The notes beneath the pieces are model-generated. The model worked only from the letters and a program-made list of their open reading frames with translations, was not told the origin of the DNA and made no database searches. This document shows positions 35,371 through 52,102 of a stretch of 64,000 nucleotides of DNA, piece after piece. Source of the stretch: Bugulina stolonifera (lineage: Eukaryota > Bryozoa > Gymnolaemata > Cheilostomatida > Bugulidae). The DNA lies in contig OW285191.1 in assembly GCA_935421135.1 (NCBI GenBank), positions 15,755,700 to 15,819,699 on the forward strand, read 5' to 3'. The position numbers and the translations under genes are program-made. Position 1 is the first letter of the stretch, and every line of letters starts with the position of its first letter.

Positions 35371-38300
35371 ATGGATTCTAATAAAACATGCGTTGGGTTT
35401 CATCAATTCACAGAAGACAGTGATTTACACGGAATTAAACAGTTGACGAGGGTACAAAATGGACTAGTAAGTTTGAATAATAGCTTGTCAATTATTTCTT
35501 AAATTTATAATTCATAATTTTAATTAAAAAGCTTTCTAGCTGTGTAAATTGAAATATCCATTGATTACTAATTACTAATAGTGGTGCTGTTTCAAATTGA
35601 CTGTTTGGCAACAATAGAAAACCTGTCATTTCACTACAATTACTTTGCCCCTTTCAAAATATAGATGATGCATAAGGTATATGATGTAGTACAATGTATG
35701 TGCATGTGACACATTATTATTATAAGACGCAATTATGTTTTGGGTGCAAAATAAGCCTTCCAGTGGATGGAGTGTGAACAACCTTGACATATCTTAAATC
35801 ATGTTGAGATTGCCGATGCTGCGAAAGGATATTAAATTAGAAATTATCTCTGTGCCACAGAACCATTTTGTTATGTTACTATGGTTACTGATGGTGGCCA
35901 TTCCATTGCTAAAAATGATGTCTTTGATGATGCAGGAAGTTAGATAGGTAATGGAGAAATTGTACTGTGTCTTTATTATATCAATGCTTTTAAAATTAAC
36001 AGAGCCATTAACAGAGCAGAGTCATATAAGTAGAGGAGAGTCTGTGTATTATGTTTATCTACACAATATACATGTATGTGTATTTTGACACAAGGATTAT
36101 GTAACTTTAGGTTGACCTTCTAAATCCTACACTTGATATAATTTTGTATATTCTAGTGTCGACGAGGAATTTGGGGAGCTATGATACTATTCTCATTGGG
36201 GATGCTCATCTATGCCACAGCCAATCAGCTTGTATCTTTCTTCAATTATGATCATGTGACAAAATACGACGTTGACTTTGTGCATCAGCTTGGTAAGGTA
36301 TAGAATATCACATGGTCCCCATCAATTAACTTCAGTGTGTTTGGTCACCTTTCTGCAAAAATAGCTAACACCGATGCCTTGAAACCAGTAGTCCAGTCAG
36401 CCGGTGGTCTAGTCATCTAGTGGTTCAGTCATGTAGTGGTTAAGTCATCTAGTGGTCTAGTCATCTAGTGATCCAGTCAGTTTGTGATTGACCTACTTCA
36501 CCACTTTTATATTATTAGTAGTTTCAAACATTCAACTTGCACAAGTATCTTTCTTCTAATTAGCAAATTTGACTTGCTTGAATCTGCAATATAGAGCTCC
36601 AACTTTTTGTGTGGTGTGTCTGAGTCCGGGCATAAAATATGTAGAAGATGAAAATTAAACTAATTAGTAATAACCAGTGTTCCAAGTGGAAAACTGAGGT
36701 GGGTACACGGTACATGCAATCTTACAGACTAGTATTGTATAGCTATCCTCTTAATCTTATGATAGCTAAGAAATTAGTGAATTATTAAAGTGAAAAAATT
36801 ATGCTCTGGTGAGAATTGAACTCGAGACCCTATGTATGAGTGTCAAGCATTCTACCACTATGCTATCAAAATGAGGGTACACGCCTGCTGACTGTATGAC
36901 CACTAAAATTGAGGTGGGTACACACCGTATACTAACGTATAACCACACTTTAAACACTGGTAATAACTAAGCTGGGAAATAACTTGTTGACTGAATGGAT
37001 GAAATGGTGGATAGTTCAAGAAACTTTAGAGTTTAGCAAGAAGAACAATATTACTTTTATTGAAAGTCAAAGATTTTACAAATCCAAAAGCATATTCGTG
37101 TTGAAAGTACTTGTACATGCATTGTAATTTTGTGATAAATATATTATAATTAATTTATTATTTTAGATTTCCCTGCTGTTACAATCTGCAACACAAACAA
37201 ACATAGACGGAGTGCTTTGACCGAAAAGGATATTGTGATCATGGGCCCTCACATTGGACTTACTGACTACAACTATACTTTGCAGCACCCTGAGCTCTAC
37301 CCCTATGACTGGTACAACTCTACATTTCTGCAAACCAACTGGGAAGAAGTCAAGGCAAAGTACAATGGTTAGTAACTTCTTTTAGGAATATAATAAACAT
37401 AGCTACGTCTTATTTATTTATTAATGAGTTTATAGGGCATTGCGCCTGTCACTCTGACACTGACTAGAGTGTCACAAGGTTTTACTTTTATTTAATATTT
37501 TCTTTGCTTACAAATGTTTAAGAAGATGTCGCTATCGATTTGAGGACTTTTAGTAACATATTTACTGGTAATTTTTAATTGCATATTGAGATATATATTT
37601 AAGAAATGACATCCTATGTTCAATAAAACAAAAGCAGCCAAAACTCCAGGCCACTTTTCAGTTACGATTATTTGAAGTGTTTATATCGTGCTTTGAAGGC
37701 TGACAGATATCTTGGTTGACTAGTTTCGGATTCAGACGGGAGTTTAATTATCAATAACAAAGCTGACAGGTCATCTCACTTAGGAAAGAAAGTTGTTGTA
37801 TTCTTCTAACAGTTTATTTAATGTCTTATGTTACTGCTCAATCTCAACTTTGACTTTACCATATAGCAGAAGTGTTTATATACCCAAAAATATATCTAAC
37901 ATCTTACAGCTATAAGCTATTCTAGCCAAAAGCTAGCTTTGCACATAATATGACAGGAGACGATGACTCCAACAAAACACAACAGTAATTATTGTCATAT
38001 TATAATGTCTCAAAAGTCAATGATACCAAATATGGGCATCTAACTAAATAATGGATTGAGTGTCTTCTATATTAGTTTACTGATGTGCAGTCATGTACAT
38101 ATTGATGAAAATATTAAGCCTATGTGTTTGTCCAATTTTTCATTACTTTTGGTAATATCAGAAATTACATGTATGTCAACTGTGCATAAAAATATATACT
38201 CTGGCACCTAGTAAATCTTTGCCTATACATGCATCTACATCAAATTGTATGCATTGTATAAAGTTACATTTTTGGACATTAACAGAGGACAATTTTGACA

Positions 38301-40646
38301 TGGCTGAGTTTATGAATCGCACTGGCCATCAGTATGAGGATCTGGTTCAACACTGCAACTGGAAGGCACAAAAGTGTGATAGAAACTCATGGAGTGTAGA
38401 TTTCACCCATTATGGTAAATGCTACACATTCAACAAGAACGGAGATCACATTCTTCTTAAGGCTGGGGCAGGTAAATAATATTATGACAGTGATAGACTA
38501 CTAATGCAGATGCAATACTTGTGTTGCTAAATCAGAAATATCATAAGCAGCTCTCGATACCATTTTCTAAACAGGAAATGGCCTGCATTTGGTCCTCTAC
38601 GATGAAGAACATGAATATCTTGAGACTCTGGAATCTGATGATCTTGGTGTGAAATTTCTTCCTCATACTCATATTGAACCACCATTCCTGAAGGAACTTG
38701 GTTTTGGACTAGCTCCTGGGTACCACTATCTGATCGGACTCAGGGAAACCAATGTAAGGGTTTATACTCTCTTAGTTTTAGTTTGATGGTTCAATTGGTA
38801 AACGCTGGTAAATCTTGCACACATGTTAACATAATGTAGTACAACCAGGTTAGGTTCTTAACAGAAAAATGCAAGAAACCACCTGAATTGCTAGCTAAAA
38901 CTAAAACTAGTGCAACTCAATAGTATAAACTCAAAGAATATCAACAGTAGCATTTATAAGCTGTTAAATAACAGGCTCAGTTAAAATACTAATCTACTTG
39001 GATGATTGCTAACGTGACTGCATAATAGCTATTACCTTGAATACTAAAGCCCTTGAATCGCTACCAATATAAAAAGAATACAGAAGCCGAGTTTATCATT
39101 ATTGAGTTCTGGAGATTTTAGAGATTCCTGATTAGCTGATTATTATACGAGTTCATAGAAACTATCATCATCATCGAATATTTGAAACCTACTTCTGTTT
39201 ATTAGATAATTACACTGCCTCACCCTTATGGAACCTGCAAAGAAAACTGCGAAACCAAATACTACACCAACTACACTGTCCCAGGATGTAGAATAGAGTG
39301 TGAGACGGAGAAGATTTATGAGAAATGTAATTGTCGTCTAGTTGAGAGTCCTGGAGATTATCCAATCTGTACACCAACACAGTTTGACTGTGCTGAGGAG
39401 ATACTGTGTGAATATTTACATTACTATACTAATTTTTCCGGTCCTTTGTCTGTACTAAACACTAGAAACTTTTACTAGAGAGTAATAGTATAAACATGTA
39501 TTATACTGATATGCATGTGAATCTAAACGCAGCATGTTGTACAGATATAAATTCAAGATGTGTTTTGTACGACCCTGTGATAGAACATCATACGGTAATG
39601 AAGACAATACAATGAGTAAATGTTTGAGTAGTTAGTATCGCATTGTAACCATTTAGATAAAAATATACATTGCATACAATATAGATGACATTGAAATGTC
39701 GGATGACTGTGTTTGCAAGAACCCATGCAATGCTACCCACTACCCTTACACTCTTTCTATGCTGAAGCTACGTGAGTCTACCATTGATAAGCTGAGAAAG
39801 GACCATCCGATACCTTCACATGTAACTAGGTAGGTTATTTTGTACATTTTACACTTTTGATACTTCACCGGAATGTTATTGTACAACAATTACAGACCTT
39901 GCACTGAATTATGCTTGTTCCTAAAACCAACTTCAGATGTGGAAGTCATAGGTCTCAATGTCACCACCACCTGTAGAAATCATAGGTCTCAATGCCACCA
40001 CCACCTATGAGAAAATGGCTTGCAGTGTTATGTGTGTATCTGGATTAATTACACAGTTATACATGTGCTTTACCAATCAACATGGAAATTTAAGTTTTCT
40101 TGAATTGAATTTAGTTGAATGCATAGCACACTTTTAGTACATTGCACATGTTCGCGAAATGAGACTAGCACATTATGATGAATGTTTCCGTGTGCCAGAT
40201 ATTCCTCTCTCTTGAGACAAATTCTGTCTTTATTACAGGGATAACCTGGTAGTGATCAATCTGTACTTTGACTCCTTGTCATATGAGAAAGTGAAACAAG
40301 TACCTGCTTATACCCTCTTATCTATTATTAGTAAGTACACACACTATTCTGGCAAACATGAAATATAATTGTAGGTTTCCTAGTAACCTATAATAGTCCT
40401 CCTGTGTAAACATGAATTTTTATGCTTCTATAATACGGACGTTATTGATCGCCATGAAACTTTTTTTTAGGTGATTTTGGTGGCAGTATGGGATTATGGC
40501 TTGGTGCCAGTGTTCTAGCTGCTTTCCATCTCTTTGATTACGCTGCTATGGCGTGTTACGCAAAGTGCTGCAGGCGTAAACTTACGGCAACAGCTAACAG
40601 AGTGACTGCATTGGGGGCCGATTCTACAGCTTTAAATTGCATGTGA
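35371..40646 (+). CDS. DEG/ENaC (ASIC-like) sodium channel subunit, array gene 4
   Basis: Exons: 35371-35466, 36157-36292, 37167-37367, 38286-38471, 38575-38753, 39206-39407, 39685-39829, 40239-40330, 40471-40646, giving 470 residues. The start is MDSNKTCVGFHQF, with gating H20-G21, TM1 GIWGAMILFSLGMLIYATAN, FPAVTICN, CETEKIYEKCNC, CVCKNPCNATHYP, and TM2 DFGGSMGLWLGAS with GAS at 424-426 (Ser replaces the usual Asn before Met). An extra cysteine appears in KENCETKYY. The exon 6 donor is the weak GTGAAT, and the codon it splits gives Tyr where most paralogues have Asp or Glu. The tail is CYAKCCRRK and then a short unrelated end. Intron 2 carries a hAT-like MITE with intact target duplication. 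Gene 5 lies tail to tail 1.3 kb downstream. Confidence 0.92.
36389..36490. repeat. Short 16-17-bp tandem repeat in intron 2 of channel gene 4
   Basis: Degenerate copies of TCTAGTCATCTAGTGG, about six in a row, lie 100 nt after the exon 2 donor. Confidence 0.75.
36675..36959. mobile_element. hAT-like MITE with perfect 8-bp target duplication
   Basis: The element starts CAGTGTTCCAAG and ends with TTTAAACACTG. It is flanked by GTAATAAC at 36667-36674 and again at 36960-36967. Eight-base duplications and CAGTG-type ends are hAT superfamily features. It is non-coding and contains a minus-strand tRNA-like segment around 36800-36865, shared with the copy at 17053-17377. Confidence 0.85.
39933..40010. 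repeat. Two-copy tandem duplication of about 33 bp
   Basis: TCATAGGTCTCAATGYCACC followed by ACCACCT occurs twice in tandem in intron 7 of channel gene 4. Confidence 0.7.
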
Positions 40647-41977
40647 AACACTATGTTAGTGGCCATAGCTGTTTCAGTTGACTGGCAACCTATACATAAA
40701 CTACATGTAGTACATATATGTCTTTCAACGTGAATGTCACCATGTTATATACCATAAGATATGTACATCTACAGTAGGTTGTGTGGTAGTCTTTACAGTT
40801 ATTGTACTTTTCTACATCTTGCTATGTAATCTTCAACAAGGTATCGACATATAAAATACTAGTGCGTGTATATTTATTACTGGTCTAAATATTTTGTTTG
40901 GTTTCTTATGAAGTATTGGTTACACTTGCACTCTAAGGAAGCTCTTTCGCCCTTACTGTTGTTGGTTTATAAGATGGTTTTCTGTAGCCTAAATGATAGT
41001 GTCTAAGCATTTGGGGGGGGGATAGATTATTACCCGAGGTAAGAGCTTAGGCTACATTATTGTAGACAATTTCCTTTCTCTAATCTTTGGACTTTCTTAT
41101 ATTACAGTAATACATGTACACAATATATGTATATCGTGTTTTCACATCTCCAGGCATAATCCATTGGTATTTACAACTAAACACCTAAAAATATCATTTT
41201 ACACTGTATGTAAAGTATTACAATATTTGCAAAATTGATCTATTATGCTAATATTATATACATTGTATTATATATCATGGCAACCATATGTAAATACATA
41301 TTGCACTTGATTAGTTTTTTTGTTGGGAAATATCTAAACATGCAACATTGAGACTAAGTATTTCACCTGCATAAATATACAGTACATGGATTTACCTACA
41401 CTGTATGTAGGCAAACCAAGTATTATGGAAGTCAGATTTTTTAGGTTTCCTCCTCCTTCCGGTGAAGGAAAAGCAACTCCTTCTTTCAACTAAACCTAGT
41501 TGTAAATAAATTATACTCATACATGTAGGTGATGTGGTTCACTGCTTGTTTCTTTATGTGAGATGAGTAAAAGTCTTTTACCATTTACACATATTTAATA
41601 TAATATAATAAGCATCTTACATGTACATGGGTAGGCAATTCCCTACAACACAAACCATGTAAAAGTAGAACTATTCATTTAGTTTAGTTTAGTCTATCGT
41701 CTTCTTTAGACTAACAGAGAATGATCTGAAAAAATAACTAAGCAGTAAGAATAAGTCTGGTAAATAAACCAGTGTGCCTGAATACTAGTGTTAGCAATTT
41801 ATAATAGTTTTTGTATAGAACTACAGTCTACATAATTATATAAAATGGACTGCATGATAAGGATGGTTTAATATACGGATGTTGTTATCACAGGAATTTC
41901 CAGCTCACACATTTATTAGTCGTATGCTAATGTGAGTCAGTGATTAAAATACTAAACATTTTACAACCAGTTCAAAG
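40647..41977. other. Convergent intergenic region between channel genes 4 (+) and 5 (-)
   Basis: It holds both 3' ends. An AATAAA on the minus strand (41912-41917) serves gene 5. The short inverted segment CTCCTTCCGGTGAAGGA near 41450 is notable; otherwise I see nothing. Confidence 0.5.
41912..41917 (-). terminator. Poly(A) signal of channel gene 5
   Basis: Minus-strand AATAAA lies about 60 nt beyond the stop codon at 41980-41978. Confidence 0.5.
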
Positions 41978-44900
41978 TTACCATTGTGGAGTTGTGCTCT
42001 CATTCAAACTTTGTTTTTTTGTAGTCAACACCACAGATTTATACCTGCAGCACTTTCTGTAGCATGTCATTGTAGCATAGTCAATGAGATGGAAGGCAGC
42101 CAGAGCACTTGCACCAAGGCATAACCCCATGTTACCACCAAAATCACCTAGAATAAAAATAAAAAGTTCAAGAATAATAAATACAAAATAGACTTTTAAA
42201 GTCATTTGGAGAGTATTTCTTCATCTCCACATACTCTGTATGCGTTATGTGCTACTTACTGATGATAGATAAGAGGGAATATGCAGGCACATGTACTACT
42301 TCTTCGTAAGACAGGAAGTCAAAGTAAAGGTTGATCACTATCATGTTATCCCTACAACACAGAATTTATTGGCGGATAAATTTGGAAAGAGAAGTGCAAA
42401 TGTGCATCTTCAAAATTTGCTGGTAGATATCGGCAGAGCTACAACCAATGCAGTTGAATCCCTAACAATGCAGACAATATTTCTCCCTTTTAGCATTGGA
42501 TCACAGATGGTGTAAACCTACCTATTCAGGTGAGAAGGTATTGGATGTTCTTTTCTCAGTTTATCAATGGTAGATTTACGTAGTTTCAGCATGGAAAAGG
42601 TGAAAGGGTACTGGGTAGCATTGCATGGATTCTTGCAAACACAATCATCTGATCTCTCAATGTCATCTAAGTGTGTAATGGTATATGCATATACTAACAG
42701 TGCAGTAACTAGGAGGCTAATTAAAGTACCACTCAATCCTACAAATGTATTTCAGTGTGTTATCTTCGCTAACCACCTGCTTTGCGTTTGATGGTTTGTA
42801 AATATTGAGTTTTTTCAACCTATTTAGAGTTCAGGATCAGAGTTATGATGCAGTCGGTCTGAATGAAATATTTTACTAAGTGTCAGCTGCAAACACTCAT
42901 CAGTTTTTTCTAAAATAAAGCAATTGACATGGAAAAAGTATCAAAATTATTTACATGTACAATCTTACGCAAGATTTGCTCAGCACAGTCAAACTGTGTT
43001 GGTGTACAGATTGGATAATCTCCAGGACTCTCAACAAGACGACAATTACATTTCTCATAAATCTTTTCCGTCTCACACTCTATTCTACATCCAGGGACAG
43101 TGTAGTTGGTATAGTATTTGGTCTCATGATTCTCCATGCAGTTTCCATAAGGCTGAGGTAAGGCTATTAACTGTTAAATATTAAAAATAGGTAAATCAAA
43201 AATTGAATTACATGTACATGAAAAGTAACGATGGAATAGCTTTAATGAAATTCAGGTCTTGAAGTCCATGGTTTGTTTTGTTGTACGTTGTGATCACAGT
43301 AAGCGAACAAGTAGAACATAAGACCTCACATTGATTTCCTTGAGTCCGATCAGATAGTGGTACCCCGGGGCTAGTCCAAAACCAAGTTCCTTCAGGAATG
43401 GTGGTTCAATATGAGTATGAGGAATAAATTTTACACCAAGATCATCAGATTCCAGTGTCTCAAGATATTCATGTTCTTCATCGTAGAGGACCAAATGCAG
43501 GCCATTTCCTGATTGGAAAAACGTTTTAGTGTTACTGCAGAAAATCTCAGCATAGAATGATGCTAATCTTTTTGTATGAAAGAGTAAAGAATTCTAGAAC
43601 ATGTAACTTTCTGAGGCAATGCTCATAGTCGATTGTAGGAGGATATATTGGACATTGACAGGGCTTGCAAAGCAGTGTTGGAAAATTTTTTTTATAGAAG
43701 GGTGTAACCAATTCTTACCAAGTAAGAAGATAAGCACAATGGATGATGCAACACAGAAAAATGTGCAAAGGATATTTGTACGTATATTACCTGCTCCTGC
43801 CTTAAGAAGCAGGTGGTCTCCATACTTGTTGAATGTGTAGCATTTACCATAATGGGTGAAATCTGCACTCCATGAGTTTCTGTCACATTTCTGTGCCTTC
43901 CAGTTGCAGTGTTGAACCAGATCCTCAAGCTGATGGCCAGTACGATTCATAAACTCTGTCATGTCAAAATCGTCCTCTGTTAGAAAGCAAAGTATTAACA
44001 CAAGGCATAGGATAACTAAGAGAATGTAACGTCATGGTGAAGTTTACATGTTCTATAAAACGACGGTATGCGCATATGACACAGACTGCTTCTACACTGT
44101 AATTTTTGTATGAACTACATGTAAGCATGCTCATGTTATAGTTACACACAAGGATCACCTTGTGATTATCTGCATGTTCCAGTCTTCCACTGAGTATACA
44201 TGGACTCCAATGGTAAGTTCCCATTGTCTATTACCTAAATGGTTAGCCCGAGTAAACAAATATGGTGGTTATACTTTATGTATAATACATAATACAGCAT
44301 TGCATAAGAATATCTGTATTGCAAAGTATTTACAATATCGACACATTGTACAAGTGCATTATCATATTCACACAAGCCCTTTCAAAATGAAAAATAATGT
44401 TTCAGAGTCTATATATCTTTGTCCTGTATAGACAGAGCTTGGTATCAATACCATTTGGTATATAATTTCCTTAGCTGTTTAATTAAAAGTACTCAAGTAA
44501 TAAAACCAAGTAATATAATATAATGTCTTGTCTTCAGTCATTGGCTTTGCAAGGAAATTAAACTTAGAAGTAGAGAGAGATACTAACCATTGTACCTTGC
44601 CTTGACCTCCTCCCAGTTGGCTTGCAGAAATGTAGAGTTGTACCAGTCATAAGGGTAGAGCTCAGGGTGCTGCAAGGTATAGTTGTAGTCAGTAAGTCCA
44701 ATGTGAGGGCCCATGATCACAATATCCTTTTTGGTCAAAGCACTCAGTCTATGTTTGTTTGTGTTGCAGATTGTAACTGCAGGGAAGTCTAAAATTACAC
44801 ACGGTGCTGGCCATTATATAATGGTAGGAATTGAATCAAAATTATTTACCATATGATTTGGTCACATAAATATGAAACTACATGTGTGTACATGAACATG

Positions 44901-45766
44901 TATATGTTATGTCATAATTTTATTTATTTTAATTATGATTTTGCTTATAACTGGATTATGCATATATCATGCTTGATAAGAAAATAAAAACAATTTCGCA
45001 TGCAAACACAGTGTCAACTTAGTAAAAGGCATGGCAGCTGCAGGTTCAGATGAAAGATTCAAAACATCAACATAGCAAACAGGGTGTATTAAGGTTGTGA
45101 AAGTGGCTGCAAAACAAGAATATAAAATAACCGGCGTTATTATTTGTCATTTTCCTAAAAAACAATACGCGCTCTAGCAATTACTGCTATCGGAAGTCAA
45201 ATTGATTGAAGACAATTATAATGGTGAAACTTTTTTGTACTTTACCAAGTTCATGAACAAATTGGACATCATATTTTGTGACATGGTCATATTGGAAGAA
45301 CAGCAAAACGTGGTTTACAGTGGTGTAGATGAGTATTCCCAGAGAGAAGAGTATCATAACTCCCCAGATTCCTCGTCGAAACTACAAAATAAAACGGCCT
45401 TACTGATAAGGCCTATTGTCACTTCAGGTTAAAGCAGGTTGACTGCTACACATTCTTCTATTATAGGTAAACTTACTGCGTGTACAATAAGCAGTTTTGA
45501 AGCTGTGACATCAAGGCAGGCAGGCCTGTGTTAGTAACAAGTCCCCTTAGTAGTTATCCATAAATACGTGGCCTCTAGTGTCAGAATCAAATTCACAATG
45601 GAAGCATACATATTCAACAACATCCTCGGCCAGATATTTAACATTACTCCACATTCAAACTTACCAATCCGTTCCGTACCCTCGTCAGCTGTTTAATTCC
45701 GTGTAAATCACTGTCTTCTGCAAATTCATGGAACTCTATGAATGCATCATTGGTAGATGGCTTCAT
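41978..45766 (-). CDS. DEG/ENaC (ASIC-like) sodium channel subunit, array gene 5, pore-motif variant
   Basis: Minus-strand exons in order: 45766-45665, 45381-45246, 44788-44588, 43976-43791, 43508-43330, 43170-42969, 42666-42522, 42351-42260, 42147-41978, giving 470 residues. The start is MKPSTNDAFIEFHEF, with gating H22-G23, TM1 GIWGVMILFSLGILIYTTVN, FPAVTICN, CETEKIYEKCNC, CVCKNPC and TM2. The pore reads GLCLGAS where all five sisters read GLWLGAS, a Trp-to-Cys change (TGG to TGC) two residues before the GAS belt (426-428). Exon 8 also differs, with NLYFDFLSYEEVVHVPAYS. There is no stop or frameshift, so it is either a functionally distinct or a recently relaxed copy. The tail is CYRKCCRYK. 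Confidence 0.92.
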
Positions 45767-47321
45767 GTTGAAAATAAACTGGAACACTCAGGAGATACAG
45801 TTACTTTGGGTAGAATAAGTGAATGCAAACAGTACAAGATCCTAAAGCAGTGAATCTAATCAGCTAAGTGTCGAATATGTAACAGGTTGATATAGGTAAT
45901 ACTATAGGATTATCAGGGTGATCATGCTACTTATAGGAACATGGGCTTTAACCATTATCACAATGCTTGAATTTATAACAAATCAATATTTTTAATTACA
46001 TCATGTTTCACAGAAAATTTGTAAATAATTGTTGCAAATAAGTTGATTGACCAGTGAACTATTAATTACTCGCCTAATAGATGCATTCAGTAATTGCACA
46101 TGCACAGTAAATAAATAGCGTTTAATTAATAGTTGAATCAATTTTAATCCATATTGCTCTGCCTGCTATCTTGCTCAGCTAGCCATGTTTACTATTACAA
46201 AGAGAACTTCTCATTGCAGAAAGTATTAGTCACTCCTGCACCTCACATTGCATTCGGTTATTAAACTAGCGAACAGCAGGTTTTCCTGAAAAATTCTGAG
46301 AATATGATAATAGGTCATGTAGTGATTCCAATGATCCCAAGTGCTACACGCATACTGCTATCTGTACAGAAATAGACTCCAGCTTGCATTCAATAGCTTT
46401 ACTAGTATATCTGCTCCAAAGTTCTTTCTAACAAATTACAGTGATATCTGTCTTTTTCGAGAATAATCTGTTATTTAACCATCACTGTTCAAGTTTGAAA
46501 CCAATTGTACACATTTTAGTAGTAATCATACAAAGCCCGTAATGCATTAGATCTACCAGTATGGAACTACAACACACATGATCACTAATTTTAACTTCTG
46601 TAAGCATATAATAATGATCGATTAAAATGGGTAGTTTTACACATTTATTGAATGGATTTTCTTCTCAATGTACCTCTACATGTATGTTGAAATGAAATAA
46701 TGATAAATGCATGTATTATAAAAGTACATTATAATATAAATTATTATGTGGGTGTTGTTAGAGGGGGCAGACCCAAGTGCCACTGACAAAATTTTATACA
46801 GATTTCATTCCAGTCACCAACACAATACCCAAATGGATGATCAACTACAAACTACAATGAAGATAATATTGCTGTATCTAGAACTTTGAGTTGTAGCTAA
46901 GGTAGTAGGTTTATCATCTGGTTCACGTGAGAGAATAATAAGGTTTGGCACATCATATTATTTGCACTCCTATTTGAGCTGACACATGAGTCATGCCTAA
47001 TACAATCAATGTAACATTCTCACTTCATACAACTTCACATATTCCTATCACATATTCCTATCACATACATGTATATGCTCTCAGCAGCAAGGTATGATGG
47101 TCCACATAGTATTTGGCCAAAAATATTTATGGAAACGGAATGCTAATAAAATATTACTAAATTCATATCCAAGTCATGTAAATTCTTCTCTTTCTGCAGT
47201 GCACTATCGATGAGAAAAACAAATGCTGACGAGAAATGTCCTTCATTGTTTGAGAGGGATTCTAGTTTGCAGAAGGTTTCGCCAAAGATTAGATCCGAAC
47301 AAATAGATATTTTCACAGATT
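45767..47321. other. Intergenic region between channel genes 5 and 6 (both minus)
   Basis: This 1.55 kb holds the 3' flank of gene 6 and the promoter side of gene 5. It is AT-rich, with no supported exon or repeat of note. TATTCCTATCACA is duplicated near 47040-47065. Confidence 0.45.
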
Positions 47322-51592
<4,271 letters not shown>

Positions 51593-52102
51593 AATTAATG
51601 GGAATGCACTGTGTACTGGTTCTGCCATTAGAATGGCTGTATACTTACAGAAGAGTGAGCGCAAAGCAGTAAGATCAATAACGGAAGTGCCAAGTCTTTG
51701 ACAGGTTAATATAGGAGAGTAGGTGGCAGAGTTGTCATATATACAAAGTTTCAATTAACTGAAATTCTGTGAAAGTGTGAGGTTGCACTGTATATAGATT
51801 TCTTGGTCCTACTTCCTGGAGCCAATCTTATAATAATCAAACAGATATCGATGAGCAATTTACTCTTTCTATCCTCTACTTTGGTTGCTCTAACTAATAT
51901 ATACTGAAAGTTTCTGCTCCTCTATCACCCGGAGAGACGTAGAAAAACTACATAAATATTACACTGACCGATTCCATGCCAAGTTCAAAGGAGTACAATA
52001 GTTACATTTATTACATTATTAAATTTATTTGATAATATTGCAATTTATATAAAGATACATGTCTAGGTGACAATCATAGATGTAAACATGTAAACTCAGC
52101 AT
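51593..52102. other. Intergenic region between channel gene 6 and the Ly6-like gene
   Basis: This holds the 5' side of channel gene 6 (including the optional upstream start at 51628) and the 3' flank of the Ly6-like gene, with a minus-strand AATAAA at 52007-52012. Nothing else is recognisable. Confidence 0.5.
52007..52012 (-). terminator. Poly(A) signal of the Ly6-like gene
   Basis: Minus-strand AATAAA about 90 nt past the stop codon. Confidence 0.5.
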
